Of a stretch of 17,715 bases of DNA, positions 10,405 through 17,715 are shown piece by piece. Source of the stretch: Gryganskiella cystojenkinii (Eukaryota; Mortierellomycota; Mortierellomycetes; Mortierellales; Mortierellaceae); the NCBI GenBank assembly GCA_015852425.1, contig JAAAIG010000797.1, positions 1-17,715 of the forward strand, read 5' to 3'. Numbering within the stretch: the first letter of the stretch is position 1; every line of letters starts with the position of its first letter. Under the pieces are notes generated by a model. It made no database searches. It had not been told where the DNA came from and saw only the letters and a program-made list of their open reading frames with translations. The translations under genes were made by a program, and so were the position numbers.

Positions 10405-11603
10405 GAATACGCAAGGACTTAGAAAATTTTGTAAAATAGATTATGTGTGCTCAAGTTGAGAACGCGTCTTTTCTCCTCGTCTCTTTGGAGGTGGAACTCA
10501 CCGTATGGTGATCCCGTCATTGAGGATTGACCCAGGTTATCTGGGTGACATTGGAATGAGTGAGGTTTGCTGAAAGATATAACCATGACGGAACCGGGGG
10601 CTGTGCCTGTTCCTTTTCTCTAACATCCTTCTCACCTATCCCGACGATCCACGGACATCGCCTCTTAGTGTCTTCCTTGGGATTGACAATGAACGTTCAA
10701 CAAGGAAGATAGCGAGGCTGAAGTGTAAGCCCCGGACCTCAGGTATCAAATTGGGGCTCATTGGTTGATGTGTTATCTGCGCAAAAAAAATCATGGCATT
10801 TTTCCCGTGCGCGCTCCCTCCTTATTTTCTTTCCGGGGAGCCAAAAAAAAAGTGGACAAGGAGGCAAAAAAAAAAGCTGGTCAAAAATATCAGGAGGTTC
10901 ATTTGTTCCTGCCGTCATATCATCCAAATGGCTACTCTGAAGAGAACATTTGGCCCAGGCTGCTCTGAGCACCTAAAGGCTATTCGGTCCCTTTTTTTCC
11001 GTTTTCTCCTGACCAAAACCTCTTTCGGTCATCCTCACTTTATTTTGCTCTCATTTCCTTACGCTTCTCCTCAATTTCTTTACTCCTGATGAATGCCATG
11101 TTTCCATTAGCTTGATTCTCAGTTGCTGAGAAAGAGAGAACAAACAAAAGAAAGAAAAGTAATTGTCCTGTTGATAGCTTTTTTACTACTATTCTTCTGT
11201 TCAATTCGTAATTAAGACAAAGACTCTATATACTCTCTTTATGCTGTCCTTTCCCAGGTTGCCTTTCTCTCTTGCTCTCCTGCTTTGCAAGGTCGCATCG
11301 TACTTAAGCCTTCAAAAATATCTCGCAGGCGGCCAGATCCTTTGTTTTTCGTCCTCTTTTTATATCCCTCCCCTCTATCTCTTCTCTTTTTTTTTCTTTT
11401 TTCTTCTCTCAGCATCGCATATTTCGACACCTGCTTCGCCCAAACCCCTCTCTTCCTCTTCCTCCCTCCCCCCCACACCTCCTTCTCAGGAACCTGTTAA
11501 ACCACCCCCTTTCTCTATCTTTCTGTGCAACCACCGACTCGTCTTTCACGTCTTATCTCACACTCAGACACAGACACACAACACCCCACTTACGTCCAAC
11601 ATC
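10405..11603. other. Intergenic region with carrier 3' UTR and KNH-like gene leader
   Basis: About 1.2 kb without a supported gene. It contains a small inverted repeat (ACCCAG, 5-base loop, CTGGGT, 10530-10546), poly-A runs at about 10785-10880, a TATATA stretch at 11227-11232, and from about 11340 a very C/T-rich tract up to the start codon at 11604, as in leaders of strongly expressed fungal genes. The carrier stop is followed by no clear AATAAA. I found no tRNA or conserved protein. Confidence 0.5.
11227..11232 (+). promoter_or_regulatory. Candidate TATA box upstream of the KNH-like gene
   Basis: TATATA within CTCTATATACTCTC, about 370 bases before the start codon and upstream of the C/T-rich leader. 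The distance would imply a long 5' UTR, so this is only a candidate. Confidence 0.25.
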
Positions 11604-12191
11604 ATGATGTTCTCAAAGACCTCGCTCACCACCTCTCTCTTGGCTGCGGCCACCCTCCTGTCCTCCGTCGCCCAGGCAGACATGCTCATGATCTCAAACC
11701 CGACCCGTGGAACAACCTGGAAGGTCGGCGAAACCGTTTTCTTGCAATGGAAGGGCAACTGTGCCTCCATGGGCAACCAAGCTGCCAAATCCGTCGACGT
11801 CAACCTGATGACAGGACCGGAGAACACGTTGCGCTTCGTTGCCAAGTTAGCTTCGATCGATTGTTCAGGTACAAACACACGCAAGGAATTCGTCATCCCC
11901 GCAGACGTGGTAGCTCAGTCTGGCAATTACTCGTTGCAGGCTCAAACGGGTCCCCAGCTGTCGTATTCACCCATCTTTACGATTGAGACCGCGGCGGGCG
12001 AGGCGCCTGTTCCAGGAAGTGGGGCTGGTACTGGCGATGGATCCAACCCGGGTCAAACGGGTGCCGGAGGTGTCGCTCATGCCAACACTGCGTCTTCAAC
12101 CTCTACACCGATTCAGAACAAGGGAGGTTCGGCCGCGACGGCTTCTGCGGTCGCTCTAGCGGCAGTCTTGATCGCTGCTCAACTTCTTTGA
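11604..12191 (+). CDS. Secreted GPI-anchored protein with Kre9/Knh1-like domain
   Basis: A single-exon, 195-residue protein likely acting at the cell surface or wall. It has a signal peptide (1-25, cleavage predicted at AQA|D), then an Ig-like Kre9/Knh1-type domain (about 27-128). Typical features of that domain are ISNPTRGTTWKVGETVFLQW, two cysteines (C53 and C87, possibly a disulfide), one N-glycosylation site (N108-Y-S) and the ending YSPIFTIE. A Gly/Thr/Ser-rich spacer (about 130-170) leads to a GPI signal: a small-residue region NKGGSAAT (172-179) and a hydrophobic tail to L195. Kre9/Knh1 proteins are linked to beta-1,6-glucan and wall assembly in yeast; this shorter single-domain form has no assigned function. 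The start is the first of two adjacent ATGs (11604, 11607). The frame is open upstream to 11241, but that part is a translated C/T-rich leader. Confidence 0.8.
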   Translation: MMFSKTSLTTSLLAAATLLSSVAQADMLMISNPTRGTTWKVGETVFLQWKGNCASMGNQAAKSVDVNLMTGPENTLRFVAKLASIDCSGTNTRKEFVIPADVVAQSGNYSLQAQTGPQLSYSPIFTIETAAGEAPVPGSGAGTGDGSNPGQTGAGGVAHANTASSTSTPIQNKGGSAATASAVALAAVLIAAQLL

Positions 12192-12609
12192 AGTATGAAA
12201 AACAACGGAAAACACACACAAACTCTTGGTTGCGAGCTAGTTCTCCAACACACCTAAATACGCTCCATCTCTCCATATCATCTTTGTTCTTATCCATATT
12301 TCATCTTGCGACATATATTTTTTTTTGGCGTTTTTACATCCCACGATCGCACATTGTTCCCTTTTCTGCACATAAGCATTTTCTCACACGTTTAATACAA
12401 TTACCAAAAACAAAGGCCACATAAACTAACAGTCTTGTTGGACATCAAGTGTTGGTCCTTTAGTATGGTTACTACAAGAGAGCTGCATCATTTTGAACAG
12501 GCACTCTCTCTCTCTCTCTCTCTGGCTGCGATATGTTGAATATCAAATTCGAGAGGTTTAGGCTATGAAAGAGATCGGCCTCATTCTCTGAAATCAGATG
12601 AAGGTCGTC
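12192..12609. other. Intergenic region after the KNH-like gene
   Basis: The 3' UTR of the KNH-like gene and spacer. Only AATACA-like variants, not AATAAA, are seen near 12395. A CT microsatellite lies at 12504-12523. No gene is supported. Confidence 0.5.
12504..12523. repeat. (CT)10 microsatellite
   Basis: Ten uninterrupted CT units in non-coding sequence between the KNH-like gene and the F-box cluster. Confidence 0.9.
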
Positions 12610-12798
12610 TCAAAAGTCGTTGTCGGTTTCGTCAGCAGCCTTGGCACTGTCCGTGGTCAAGTTGCTCATGATCTCGACCGTGTGGATGAGCGGGAGATGT
12701 GATGTTGTAGGATAATGGCGAGTGGTCGTGTCTTTTCGATAGGTAGGATTGTCCTCTTCCGCTGTTACCCACTCATTGTCAGACGGCGGCGGTGGCAT
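12610..12798 (-). pseudogene. Fragment of an F-box/LRR paralogue (62-codon remnant)
   Basis: A 62-codon frame from ATG (12798-12796). Its second half, HLPLIHTVEIMSNLTTDSAK, aligns with HLPLIRSLVTDCNYTADSAK of the complete paralogue at 15078-16829, and with HLPLIRHLETNADVTTEYYK of the one at 12995-14641. On the + strand the DNA also matches: GGATGAGCGGGAGATG occurs both here (about 12684) and near 16531. Only the segment just after the F-box is left, with no F-box and no LRR region, so this is most likely a relic. The first 25 codons have no visible counterpart. It could instead be a tiny expressed derivative; nothing shows that. Confidence 0.6.
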
Positions 12799-12975
12799 GG
12801 TTATTTAAAACGGATTTGATTGTTTTCAGTGGAGAGAATGATTCTTTTAAAAGAGAAAAAAAGGACAGCAAAAGAAACAGAAAAAGAGAGACCGGCGAAG
12901 GATTCTTGATTGTCATCCAATAATTTTTAAAAAAAAAGAGGCTGGCGAGGGGGAACTGGCCGGACAAATGTTCTT

Positions 12976-12981
12976 TTTATT
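12976..12981 (-). terminator. Poly(A) signal for the first F-box gene
   Basis: AATAAA on the - strand, 13 bases past the stop codon of the F-box gene ending at 12995. The second F-box gene has the same arrangement. Confidence 0.6.
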
Positions 12982-12994
12982 TAACTAAACATTT

Positions 12995-14641
12995 CTAGCA
13001 AATAGTGCATGATGCCAACCAAGACTCATTTGATTCCTGCATTCGAAAGTTCTCTAATACTTGAAGACCTGGCCAGTGTTCTTGAACCCAAGCGACCTCG
13101 GCCTTCCCCCAAGAAGCTTCTGGCTGAGATTTTCTCCCTCGTGGAATGGATCGATCCAACGGTCCCAAGAACTCTTTTAAACAACTAAGTGTTTTCAAGC
13201 GATCCAGACCTCGTTCCATGGTAATATGCATGGCATGACCGACTCCTTCCCCGATATCATGAAACGCGCCGTTCGATCCACTCAGATCGAGGGTCTGGAG
13301 TTGAACCAAGTGTGAAAGTCGTGTCAAGATCTCGAGTTGAGATGCCAATTTTGTCTTCCAGGACGCCGATGTGATAGTAAATTGAATCTTGAGGGCCTTC
13401 AATCGCAAGCAGATCCATGGTCTTGGGTCGCTGTGAATATCCCTGTCGCAGATCTCCTCCACACAAAGGTTCTCGAGAAATGGCAACGAACATAACATGG
13501 CCTGGATCACGGAACCGGGTAGATCCTTTGAGTCCGAGAAATTTAAAAGTGTCAATTGACCATAAAGCGGTTGGAGAGCATTCCAGCATTCCATGTCCAT
13601 TTGCTCGCACAGTTGTAGGTTCAGTTCCTTCAGTTGCGTCATAGAACTGGCTAGGGTTAAAAGATCCTCAGGTCGAGCCACCGTTTGAAGCAAAGACAGT
13701 TGTTTGAGTTTTTTCCAGCCCCGGTGATGACCCTCTCCAGTCCGTATCGCCTCTGCCATCAGTTTCATCGTCCCGCCGTTCTCTGGTCGGTTAAGCGCCC
13801 ATGTGTGATCCCATGTAAGCACGACAAGATCAGGACATTGACTAATGAGCCAAAGCTGATACAGGACGATGGGGCCGTCCGAGTGCATGTCACAGATTGA
13901 GAGCTCCTGGATTCGAGCGGGTCCGACACACTGGGACAATGCCGAGGTCTCGATCTTGGAGATTATGTCATCCCACTCGTCCCAAGAATCTTCCAGATGG
14001 ATCTCCAGCAGCCGACACCAGACCTGTTTATAGTAAGCCATCCATTGAAGTGAATCGACCATCAGTGGCCCATCTACGGAAAGTCGCTTTAGTTGCCGAC
14101 AACCGCCTATGGCCTCGAGAAGCTCGTCCGTGGTTGCTTGAGTCTCGACTTCAGTGATTTCCAAGGAAGTTAGAGATGATTGGTGAAGTCGGATTAATTT
14201 TGACGTGGCCGAAAAGGTAGCATCGTGGCGAGCGATGGTAAGGCTTTCGAGATTTGGGCAGTGCAAGAGTTGGGCCTCTTCCTTTGTGATAAAATAAAGA
14301 TAGTTCGAACGGTCGTAGTCGCCACCGCTCTTGTAATACTCCGTGGTCACATCTGCATTGGTCTCGAGGTGGCGGATGAGTGGGAGGTGGTGCCTGATAG
14401 TGTCCAGCGAAGGTGTGAGGGGGATACCGACGGGAAATGTGATAGTAACCCTGGTCCAGAGAAGACTGTACAGGGTATCATGCCAAAAGCGGGAGACGCG
14501 AAGAAGGCACACAAGGTCTTCCTGACTCGAGCGTTGGCCGATCATGGTGAGAAGTTCAGGCAAAGCCAGGGCTTTTTGCAGAGCGGTCTCTTGTTTTCGT
14601 TCCTGATCCACGGGTTCTACGGCTTGTTCGATCGGTAGCAT
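12995..14641 (-). CDS. F-box / leucine-rich-repeat protein, copy 1
   Basis: An intronless 548-residue protein. The F-box lies near the N-terminus (about 26-66: LALPELLTMIG...LLRVSRFWHDTLYSLLW), the module that binds Skp1 in SCF ubiquitin ligases. Irregular LRR-like segments fill the rest, for example LESLTIARHD, LTSLEITEVE, LKRLSVDG, LKELNLQLCEQM and LQTLDLSGSN. Such proteins usually select substrates for ubiquitination; the target is unknown. The start is the ATG at 14641-14639, because ATG CTACCGATC also begins the paralogue at 16829 (there with two extra codons). The frame stays open to 14767 but without an upstream ATG. It is a clear paralogue of the gene at 15078-16829, with shared blocks ISQCPDL, SQLEILTRLSHL, GLDRLKTL, GPLDRSIP and VQEHWP. 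It ends sooner than copy 1's neighbour, lacking the acidic tail. Confidence 0.85.
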   Translation of the reverse strand: MLPIEQAVEPVDQERKQETALQKALALPELLTMIGQRSSQEDLVCLLRVSRFWHDTLYSLLWTRVTITFPVGIPLTPSLDTIRHHLPLIRHLETNADVTTEYYKSGGDYDRSNYLYFITKEEAQLLHCPNLESLTIARHDATFSATSKLIRLHQSSLTSLEITEVETQATTDELLEAIGGCRQLKRLSVDGPLMVDSLQWMAYYKQVWCRLLEIHLEDSWDEWDDIISKIETSALSQCVGPARIQELSICDMHSDGPIVLYQLWLISQCPDLVVLTWDHTWALNRPENGGTMKLMAEAIRTGEGHHRGWKKLKQLSLLQTVARPEDLLTLASSMTQLKELNLQLCEQMDMECWNALQPLYGQLTLLNFSDSKDLPGSVIQAMLCSLPFLENLCVEEICDRDIHSDPRPWICLRLKALKIQFTITSASWKTKLASQLEILTRLSHLVQLQTLDLSGSNGAFHDIGEGVGHAMHITMERGLDRLKTLSCLKEFLGPLDRSIPRGRKSQPEASWGKAEVAWVQEHWPGLQVLENFRMQESNESWLASCTIC

Positions 14642-15064
14642 TGCTGGGAAGTGGGTGAGCGGAATGGCGAAGATGGGTCCTTGGAATGGAGTTGATGGAT
14701 GTAAATGAAAGGAATTAGGAAAATGAATGAGCTCAAAAGGCCTCCTCGAGCAGGATGTGTTCGACACGTGTTCGTCTCAAAGGCTACACATGCGCGCACA
14801 GGCTTCAATGCTGGGACGACCACAATCCGAGACTAAATGTGTGTATTTCAGCTTGACTCTTTCTTTTATTATTATTCATTCTAAGGTAAGAAGGAGTTTC
14901 AATCAACCCTCATCTTCTCTCACTAGAAAGTGATGGGCAACACAAAGCTTGGACCAGCTATCTTGGACGTTCTCCAATAGACAGTAAGTATTCGTATGTC
15001 TGTTAAGTCAATCCAGATCTCGATACAGTTTGACATGAAGCAGTTGTGGACCTGACGCCCTTTT
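14642..15064 (-). other. Spacer between the two intact F-box genes
   Basis: Promoter and leader of copy 1 and the region beyond the end of copy 2, both read on the - strand. The part next to the copy 1 start is rich in pyrimidines on that strand. I see no gene and no clear F-box remnant. Confidence 0.5.
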
Positions 15065-15070
15065 TTTATT
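15065..15070 (-). terminator. Poly(A) signal for the second F-box gene
   Basis: AATAAA on the - strand, 7 bases beyond the TAG stop of the F-box gene ending at 15078. Confidence 0.6.
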
Positions 15071-15077
15071 AGCTACT

Positions 15078-16829
15078 CTAGTCTTCATCTTCATCTTCAT
15101 ATTCATATTCATATTCATATCCATCTTCTTCTTCTTCTTCTTTATTAACGGCAAGGTACGAGTTCAACTGACACCGGGTCGCTCTCGGCAGCATGAAATT
15201 CGTAATGACTTGGATCTTTGGCCAGTGCTCTTGGACCCATTCGACTTCGGTATTCCCCCAACATGCGGCCGGTTTCGTTCTTGTCCTTCCAGGTATGGAT
15301 CGATCCAGGGGTCCGAAAACCCGTTTTAAATGACGCAGCGTCTTCAGTCGATCCAGACCTTGTTCGATCGTGATCTCCATTGCTTGACCTGGATTCACAG
15401 CTTGTTCTTCTTCAGTGCCAAACCCGAAACCAGATCCGCTCAGATCACAATGCTCGAGGTGAATCAAGTGCGAGAGACGAGTCAGGATCTCGAGTTGGGA
15501 CGCGTTTCGGACCTTGAGAGCGGCATTTGATGAGATTGTAAAGTAAAGACGCAGACTCCTCAGCTTAGTACAGACCCATAGCCGAGAATCAGTGAGGATG
15601 TCCGTGTCCCTGATGTCCCACGCGCTAAAATTCTCGAGACTTGGCAACGAACACAGCATGGTCTGAATCACGGCTCCCTCTATATCCCCGCATCCGACGA
15701 GGTTCAACAGAGTGAGGTCTCCGTAAAGGGGTCGAAGGGCTTTGAATCCTTCCATGCCCATGCCCTTGCACATCCACATATTTAGCTCCTTCAATCGTGT
15801 CATCGACTTGGCCAGGACTTCGAGATCCTCCGGCTCTATCCACGTCTGGCCCAAGGACAGGGACTCGAGTCTTTTCCAGCCGTTGTGAACGCCTCCCTTC
15901 CGGATCGCCTCTGCCAACTGATGCAGTTTTCCGCCATACGGTTGGGAAGATACCCATTGGCAATCCCATTTGAGCTTGATGAGATCCGGGCATTGACTGA
16001 TGATCCAGATTTGATTCAGAATATCAGAGTCGGCACGGTCCTCACCCCAGATAGAGAATTTCTGGATCCGAGCTGGTCCTACTCGCTGAGCTAACTTCAA
16101 CAGATGGGTCTCGGAGGGACGGGGGAAAAGGTCTGCACACCCGCCGTAGCTCAGGATGAGATCTAGAATCTTGAGTCGAGCCCAGATTTTTTCGTAATGA
16201 AGCATCCACGCTTGAGAGTCATTCAGTTGGAATTCGATTGTTTCGAGTCGTTCCAGTTGAAGACATCCGGCCATGACTTCGGTGACCTCGTCCGAGAGCG
16301 TGTAGCATTGCAAAGGGGTAACTATTAGGGACCGCAGCGAGCGTTGATGGCGTTGAATCAACTCTGCGGCCATCGAATTGGTGTCGTCGAGCTCATTGAT
16401 TGTCAGGTGCCTGAGGTTCGGGCAGTTGAAGAGATTGGCCTCTTCTTCGGTGACGAGACGAACATAAGCGTTCGCCCGCATTCCAGTTTTGGCGCTATCT
16501 GCCGTGTAGTTGCAGTCGGTGACGAGGCTGCGGATGAGCGGGAGATGTTTCTTGATGACGGAGAGGGAAGGCCCTACTTTCTTGAGGGGCAGGTAGTACT
16601 CGAATTCATCCCAGAGAATACCACAGAGGGTTTCATACCAAAAACGGGAGACTAGTATGCAACGTAAGAGGTCCTGACGCCTGAGCTGTGTTCCAATTAT
16701 AACAAGGAGCTCAGGAATGGCCAGGGCCGCCTGTCCTGCCGATTTTTGTTCCTGACTCTGACCCAGGCTCTGGTCCTTGTCCTTGTCCTTGGCTTCAAGT
16801 CGACCTACGTGGATCGGTAGTGGCGTCAT
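15078..16829 (-). CDS. F-box / leucine-rich-repeat protein, copy 2, with acidic Tyr/Glu tail
   Basis: An intronless 583-residue paralogue of the gene at 12995-14641, same strand. A Lys/Asp/Gln-rich stretch (KDKDKDQSLGQSQEQ) precedes the F-box (about 37-77: LAIPELLVIIG...ILVSRFWYETLCGILW). LRR-like segments follow, such as LRHLTINELDD, LERLETIEFQ, LKELNMWMCKGM, LRSLRLYFTIS and LEHCDLSGSG. The likely role is a substrate adaptor of an SCF ubiquitin ligase. The ATG at 16829-16827 is chosen because its context aligns with the copy 1 start; the frame extends to 16856 only through a TTG. The C-terminus differs from copy 1: after QVITNFMLPRATRCQLNSYL it runs into EEEEE, then alternating Tyr-Glu and Asp-Glu units encoded by a trinucleotide/hexanucleotide repeat (listed separately). 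Confidence 0.87.
   Translation of the reverse strand: MTPLPIHVGRLEAKDKDKDQSLGQSQEQKSAGQAALAIPELLVIIGTQLRRQDLLRCILVSRFWYETLCGILWDEFEYYLPLKKVGPSLSVIKKHLPLIRSLVTDCNYTADSAKTGMRANAYVRLVTEEEANLFNCPNLRHLTINELDDTNSMAAELIQRHQRSLRSLIVTPLQCYTLSDEVTEVMAGCLQLERLETIEFQLNDSQAWMLHYEKIWARLKILDLILSYGGCADLFPRPSETHLLKLAQRVGPARIQKFSIWGEDRADSDILNQIWIISQCPDLIKLKWDCQWVSSQPYGGKLHQLAEAIRKGGVHNGWKRLESLSLGQTWIEPEDLEVLAKSMTRLKELNMWMCKGMGMEGFKALRPLYGDLTLLNLVGCGDIEGAVIQTMLCSLPSLENFSAWDIRDTDILTDSRLWVCTKLRSLRLYFTISSNAALKVRNASQLEILTRLSHLIHLEHCDLSGSGFGFGTEEEQAVNPGQAMEITIEQGLDRLKTLRHLKRVFGPLDRSIPGRTRTKPAACWGNTEVEWVQEHWPKIQVITNFMLPRATRCQLNSYLAVNKEEEEEDGYEYEYEYEDEDED
15081..15145. repeat. Coding microsatellite at the 3' end of F-box copy 2
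   Basis: On the + strand this is a run of CTTCAT, ATTCAT and TTC units. Read on the - strand it encodes the EEEEE and EYEYEYEDEDED tail just before the stop. The related gene at 12995-14641 has no such repeat, so the tail is probably a recent expansion or a read into former 3' sequence. Confidence 0.85.
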
Positions 16830-16975
16830 TTGAATGACACCGCTCACAACTGGCAAATGTGTTGATAATCAACGAAAACTGGCTGGGAATGGAGAAATCA
16901 CATTTGTACACCATGTAAACTGGCCAGGAATGACTGTGACAAGAAGGTGTGACTGCTTTTATTAGCAACTTAGAG
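16830..16975 (-). promoter_or_regulatory. Upstream region of F-box copy 2
   Basis: About 145 bases between the copy 2 start and the degraded paralogue upstream. It must contain at least part of the promoter and 5' UTR of copy 2. No TATA or CCAAT box is obvious. Confidence 0.3.
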
Positions 16976-17181
16976 CTCGCGCCAGTTCCTGAACCTGGCC
17001 GACCTCAGTTTCCAATCCAACGATCCCAAGAATTCTTTAGACAACTTACAATCTTGAGACGGTCTAGACCTACGTTCCTTCTTAGTAATATAAATGCCCC
17101 CGTCCCCGATACGAAACGTACCACTCTGTCCACTCGCAGCAGGGAGTTCGAGGTCTTGTCAAAATCTCGACTTGCGACAGT
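16976..17181 (-). pseudogene. Degraded C-terminal relic of an F-box/LRR paralogue
   Basis: Read on the - strand, this segment still shows SQVEILT and then GLDRLKIVSCLKNSWDRWI. These match SQLEILT and GLDRLKTLSCLKEFLGPLDRS of the intact copy at 12995-14641. On the + strand, ATCCCAAGAATTCTTTAGAC here parallels GTCCCAAGAACTCTTTTAAA in that gene. The two blocks are in different frames with several stops between them, so it cannot encode the protein. No ORF covers it. It lies between copy 2 and the damaged copy at the right edge. Confidence 0.7.
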
Positions 17182-17246
17182 TCACGAAAGAGACTTTGAC
17201 CATTGCTCTTCTCGTTCCTCTCTCCACTTTGTTCAGTTCCGTGAGA

Positions 17247-17715
17247 CTAAAAGGATTGCTTTGAGCTCGAGAATCCCTTTGCTTTATTCGCAGTCAAGAT
17301 CCTCTGCAGTCGCGCTTGGGCTTCTTGCGTCATATTCATATTGTCCACTTCTTGGATCTCAGGCCAATGCGCTTCCACCCACTCGACTTCGGCCATCCCC
17401 CATTTCGTCCGTGCCTCGTAAATGATGCCACGTCCACAGTCCTGATCCTCTGGACCTGTCAGCTTTTTCAATCTGCAAAGGCTCTTCAAAAGTTCAAGAC
17501 CCCCGGGACCGAGCGATTATATCAAGTTCGTGAGAACCGGTCATAGGCCACGCGCCAGACACGTCCAAATCCTCCAGTTGGATCAGCTTCCCAATTCGTG
17601 ACAGGATCGCGGTATGAGCTTCCATGAAGGACCACGACGACAGTAGCTGTGGGGTGAAGAAGGCAAGGGTGAAGACGGAGATGGAGACGGAGACGAGCTA
17701 TACAAGATGATGTTA
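17247..17715 (-). pseudogene. Disrupted F-box/LRR paralogue, C-terminal part, runs off the right edge
   Basis: The C-terminal third of another family member, cut by the window end. Its 5' part reads FFTPQLLSSWSFMEAHTAIL followed by SRIGKLIQLEDLDVSG, matching YFTIS...SQLEILTRLSHLIHLEHCDLSG of copy 2. Its 3' part reads LLKSLCRLKKLTGPEDQD and WGMAEVEWVEAHWPEIQ, matching the RLKTL...GPLDRS and WGNTEVEWVQEHWPKIQ blocks. The two parts are in different frames, with the switch at a C5G3 run near 17499-17507, and the first frame meets TAG at 17698-17700. The C-terminal frame ends at 17247. Two lesions make a pseudogene likely. A sequencing slip at the homopolymer could explain the frameshift but not the stop, unless an intron lies there. 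Confidence 0.65.

Noticed and set aside
10530..10546. ACCCAG-GTTAT-CTGGGT inverted repeat as a tRNA arm or terminator
   Set aside because: A single 6-bp stem with no other tRNA arms nearby, and a hairpin is not a fungal Pol II terminator.
10739..11089. ORFs of 67-98 codons in the carrier/KNH-like intergenic region
   Set aside because: They depend on poly-A/poly-T runs (KKK, FFF) and lack recognisable features or splice-supported extension.
11241..11603. 121-codon upstream extension in frame with the KNH-like protein
   Set aside because: It translates a C/T-rich leader (Phe/Ser/Pro/Leu-rich) and would bury a good signal peptide at residue 122. The start at 11604 gives a normal secreted protein.
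14642..14767. 42-codon N-terminal extension of F-box copy 1
   Set aside because: The frame is open but begins with GTG, not ATG, and the paralogue alignment places the start at 14641.
16830..16856. Nine-codon N-terminal extension of F-box copy 2
   Set aside because: It begins with TTG. The ATG at 16829 aligns with the copy 1 start (shared CTACCGATC).

Overview
The window looks like nuclear DNA from a filamentous fungus. Genes carry short introns (mostly about 70-170 bases) with GTAAGT-like donors and T-rich tracts before CAG/TAG acceptors, UTRs are pyrimidine-rich, and AATAAA-type signals follow several stops. A Gemin5-like SMN-complex protein, a Kre9/Knh1-like GPI protein and an expanding F-box/LRR family together suggest an early-diverging fungus, perhaps Mucoromycota/Mortierellomycotina. 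That lineage assignment is inference; no marker gene proves it.

Left part (1-8600): a 5'-incomplete uracil phosphoribosyltransferase (FUR1 type, + strand, five visible exons); a convergent intergenic region with one doubtful small ORF; the Sec61 beta subunit of the ER translocon (- strand, four exons, the first holding only the start codon); then a CCAAT-box-rich divergent promoter shared with a six-exon, 1460-residue Gemin5 orthologue (+ strand).

Middle (8601-12600): a mitochondrial tricarboxylate/citrate carrier (CTP1 type, + strand, five exons, first exon 12 bases) and a single-exon secreted GPI-anchored protein with a Kre9/Knh1-like domain (+ strand). About 1.2 kb without a supported gene lies between them.

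Right part (12600-17715): a cluster of F-box/leucine-rich-repeat paralogues, all on the - strand. Two copies are intact (548 and 583 residues). Around them are three damaged copies: a short fragment at 12610-12798, a stop-riddled C-terminal relic at about 16976-17181, and a copy running off the right edge with an in-frame stop and a frameshift. This is a small birth-and-death gene array.

The left-hand genes are ordinary housekeeping functions (pyrimidine salvage, ER translocation, snRNP assembly, citrate transport) and do not form a pathway. I see no tRNA, rRNA, transposase, CRISPR array or biosynthetic cluster. The most notable items are the Gemin5 architecture, the start-codon-only exon and the F-box array.
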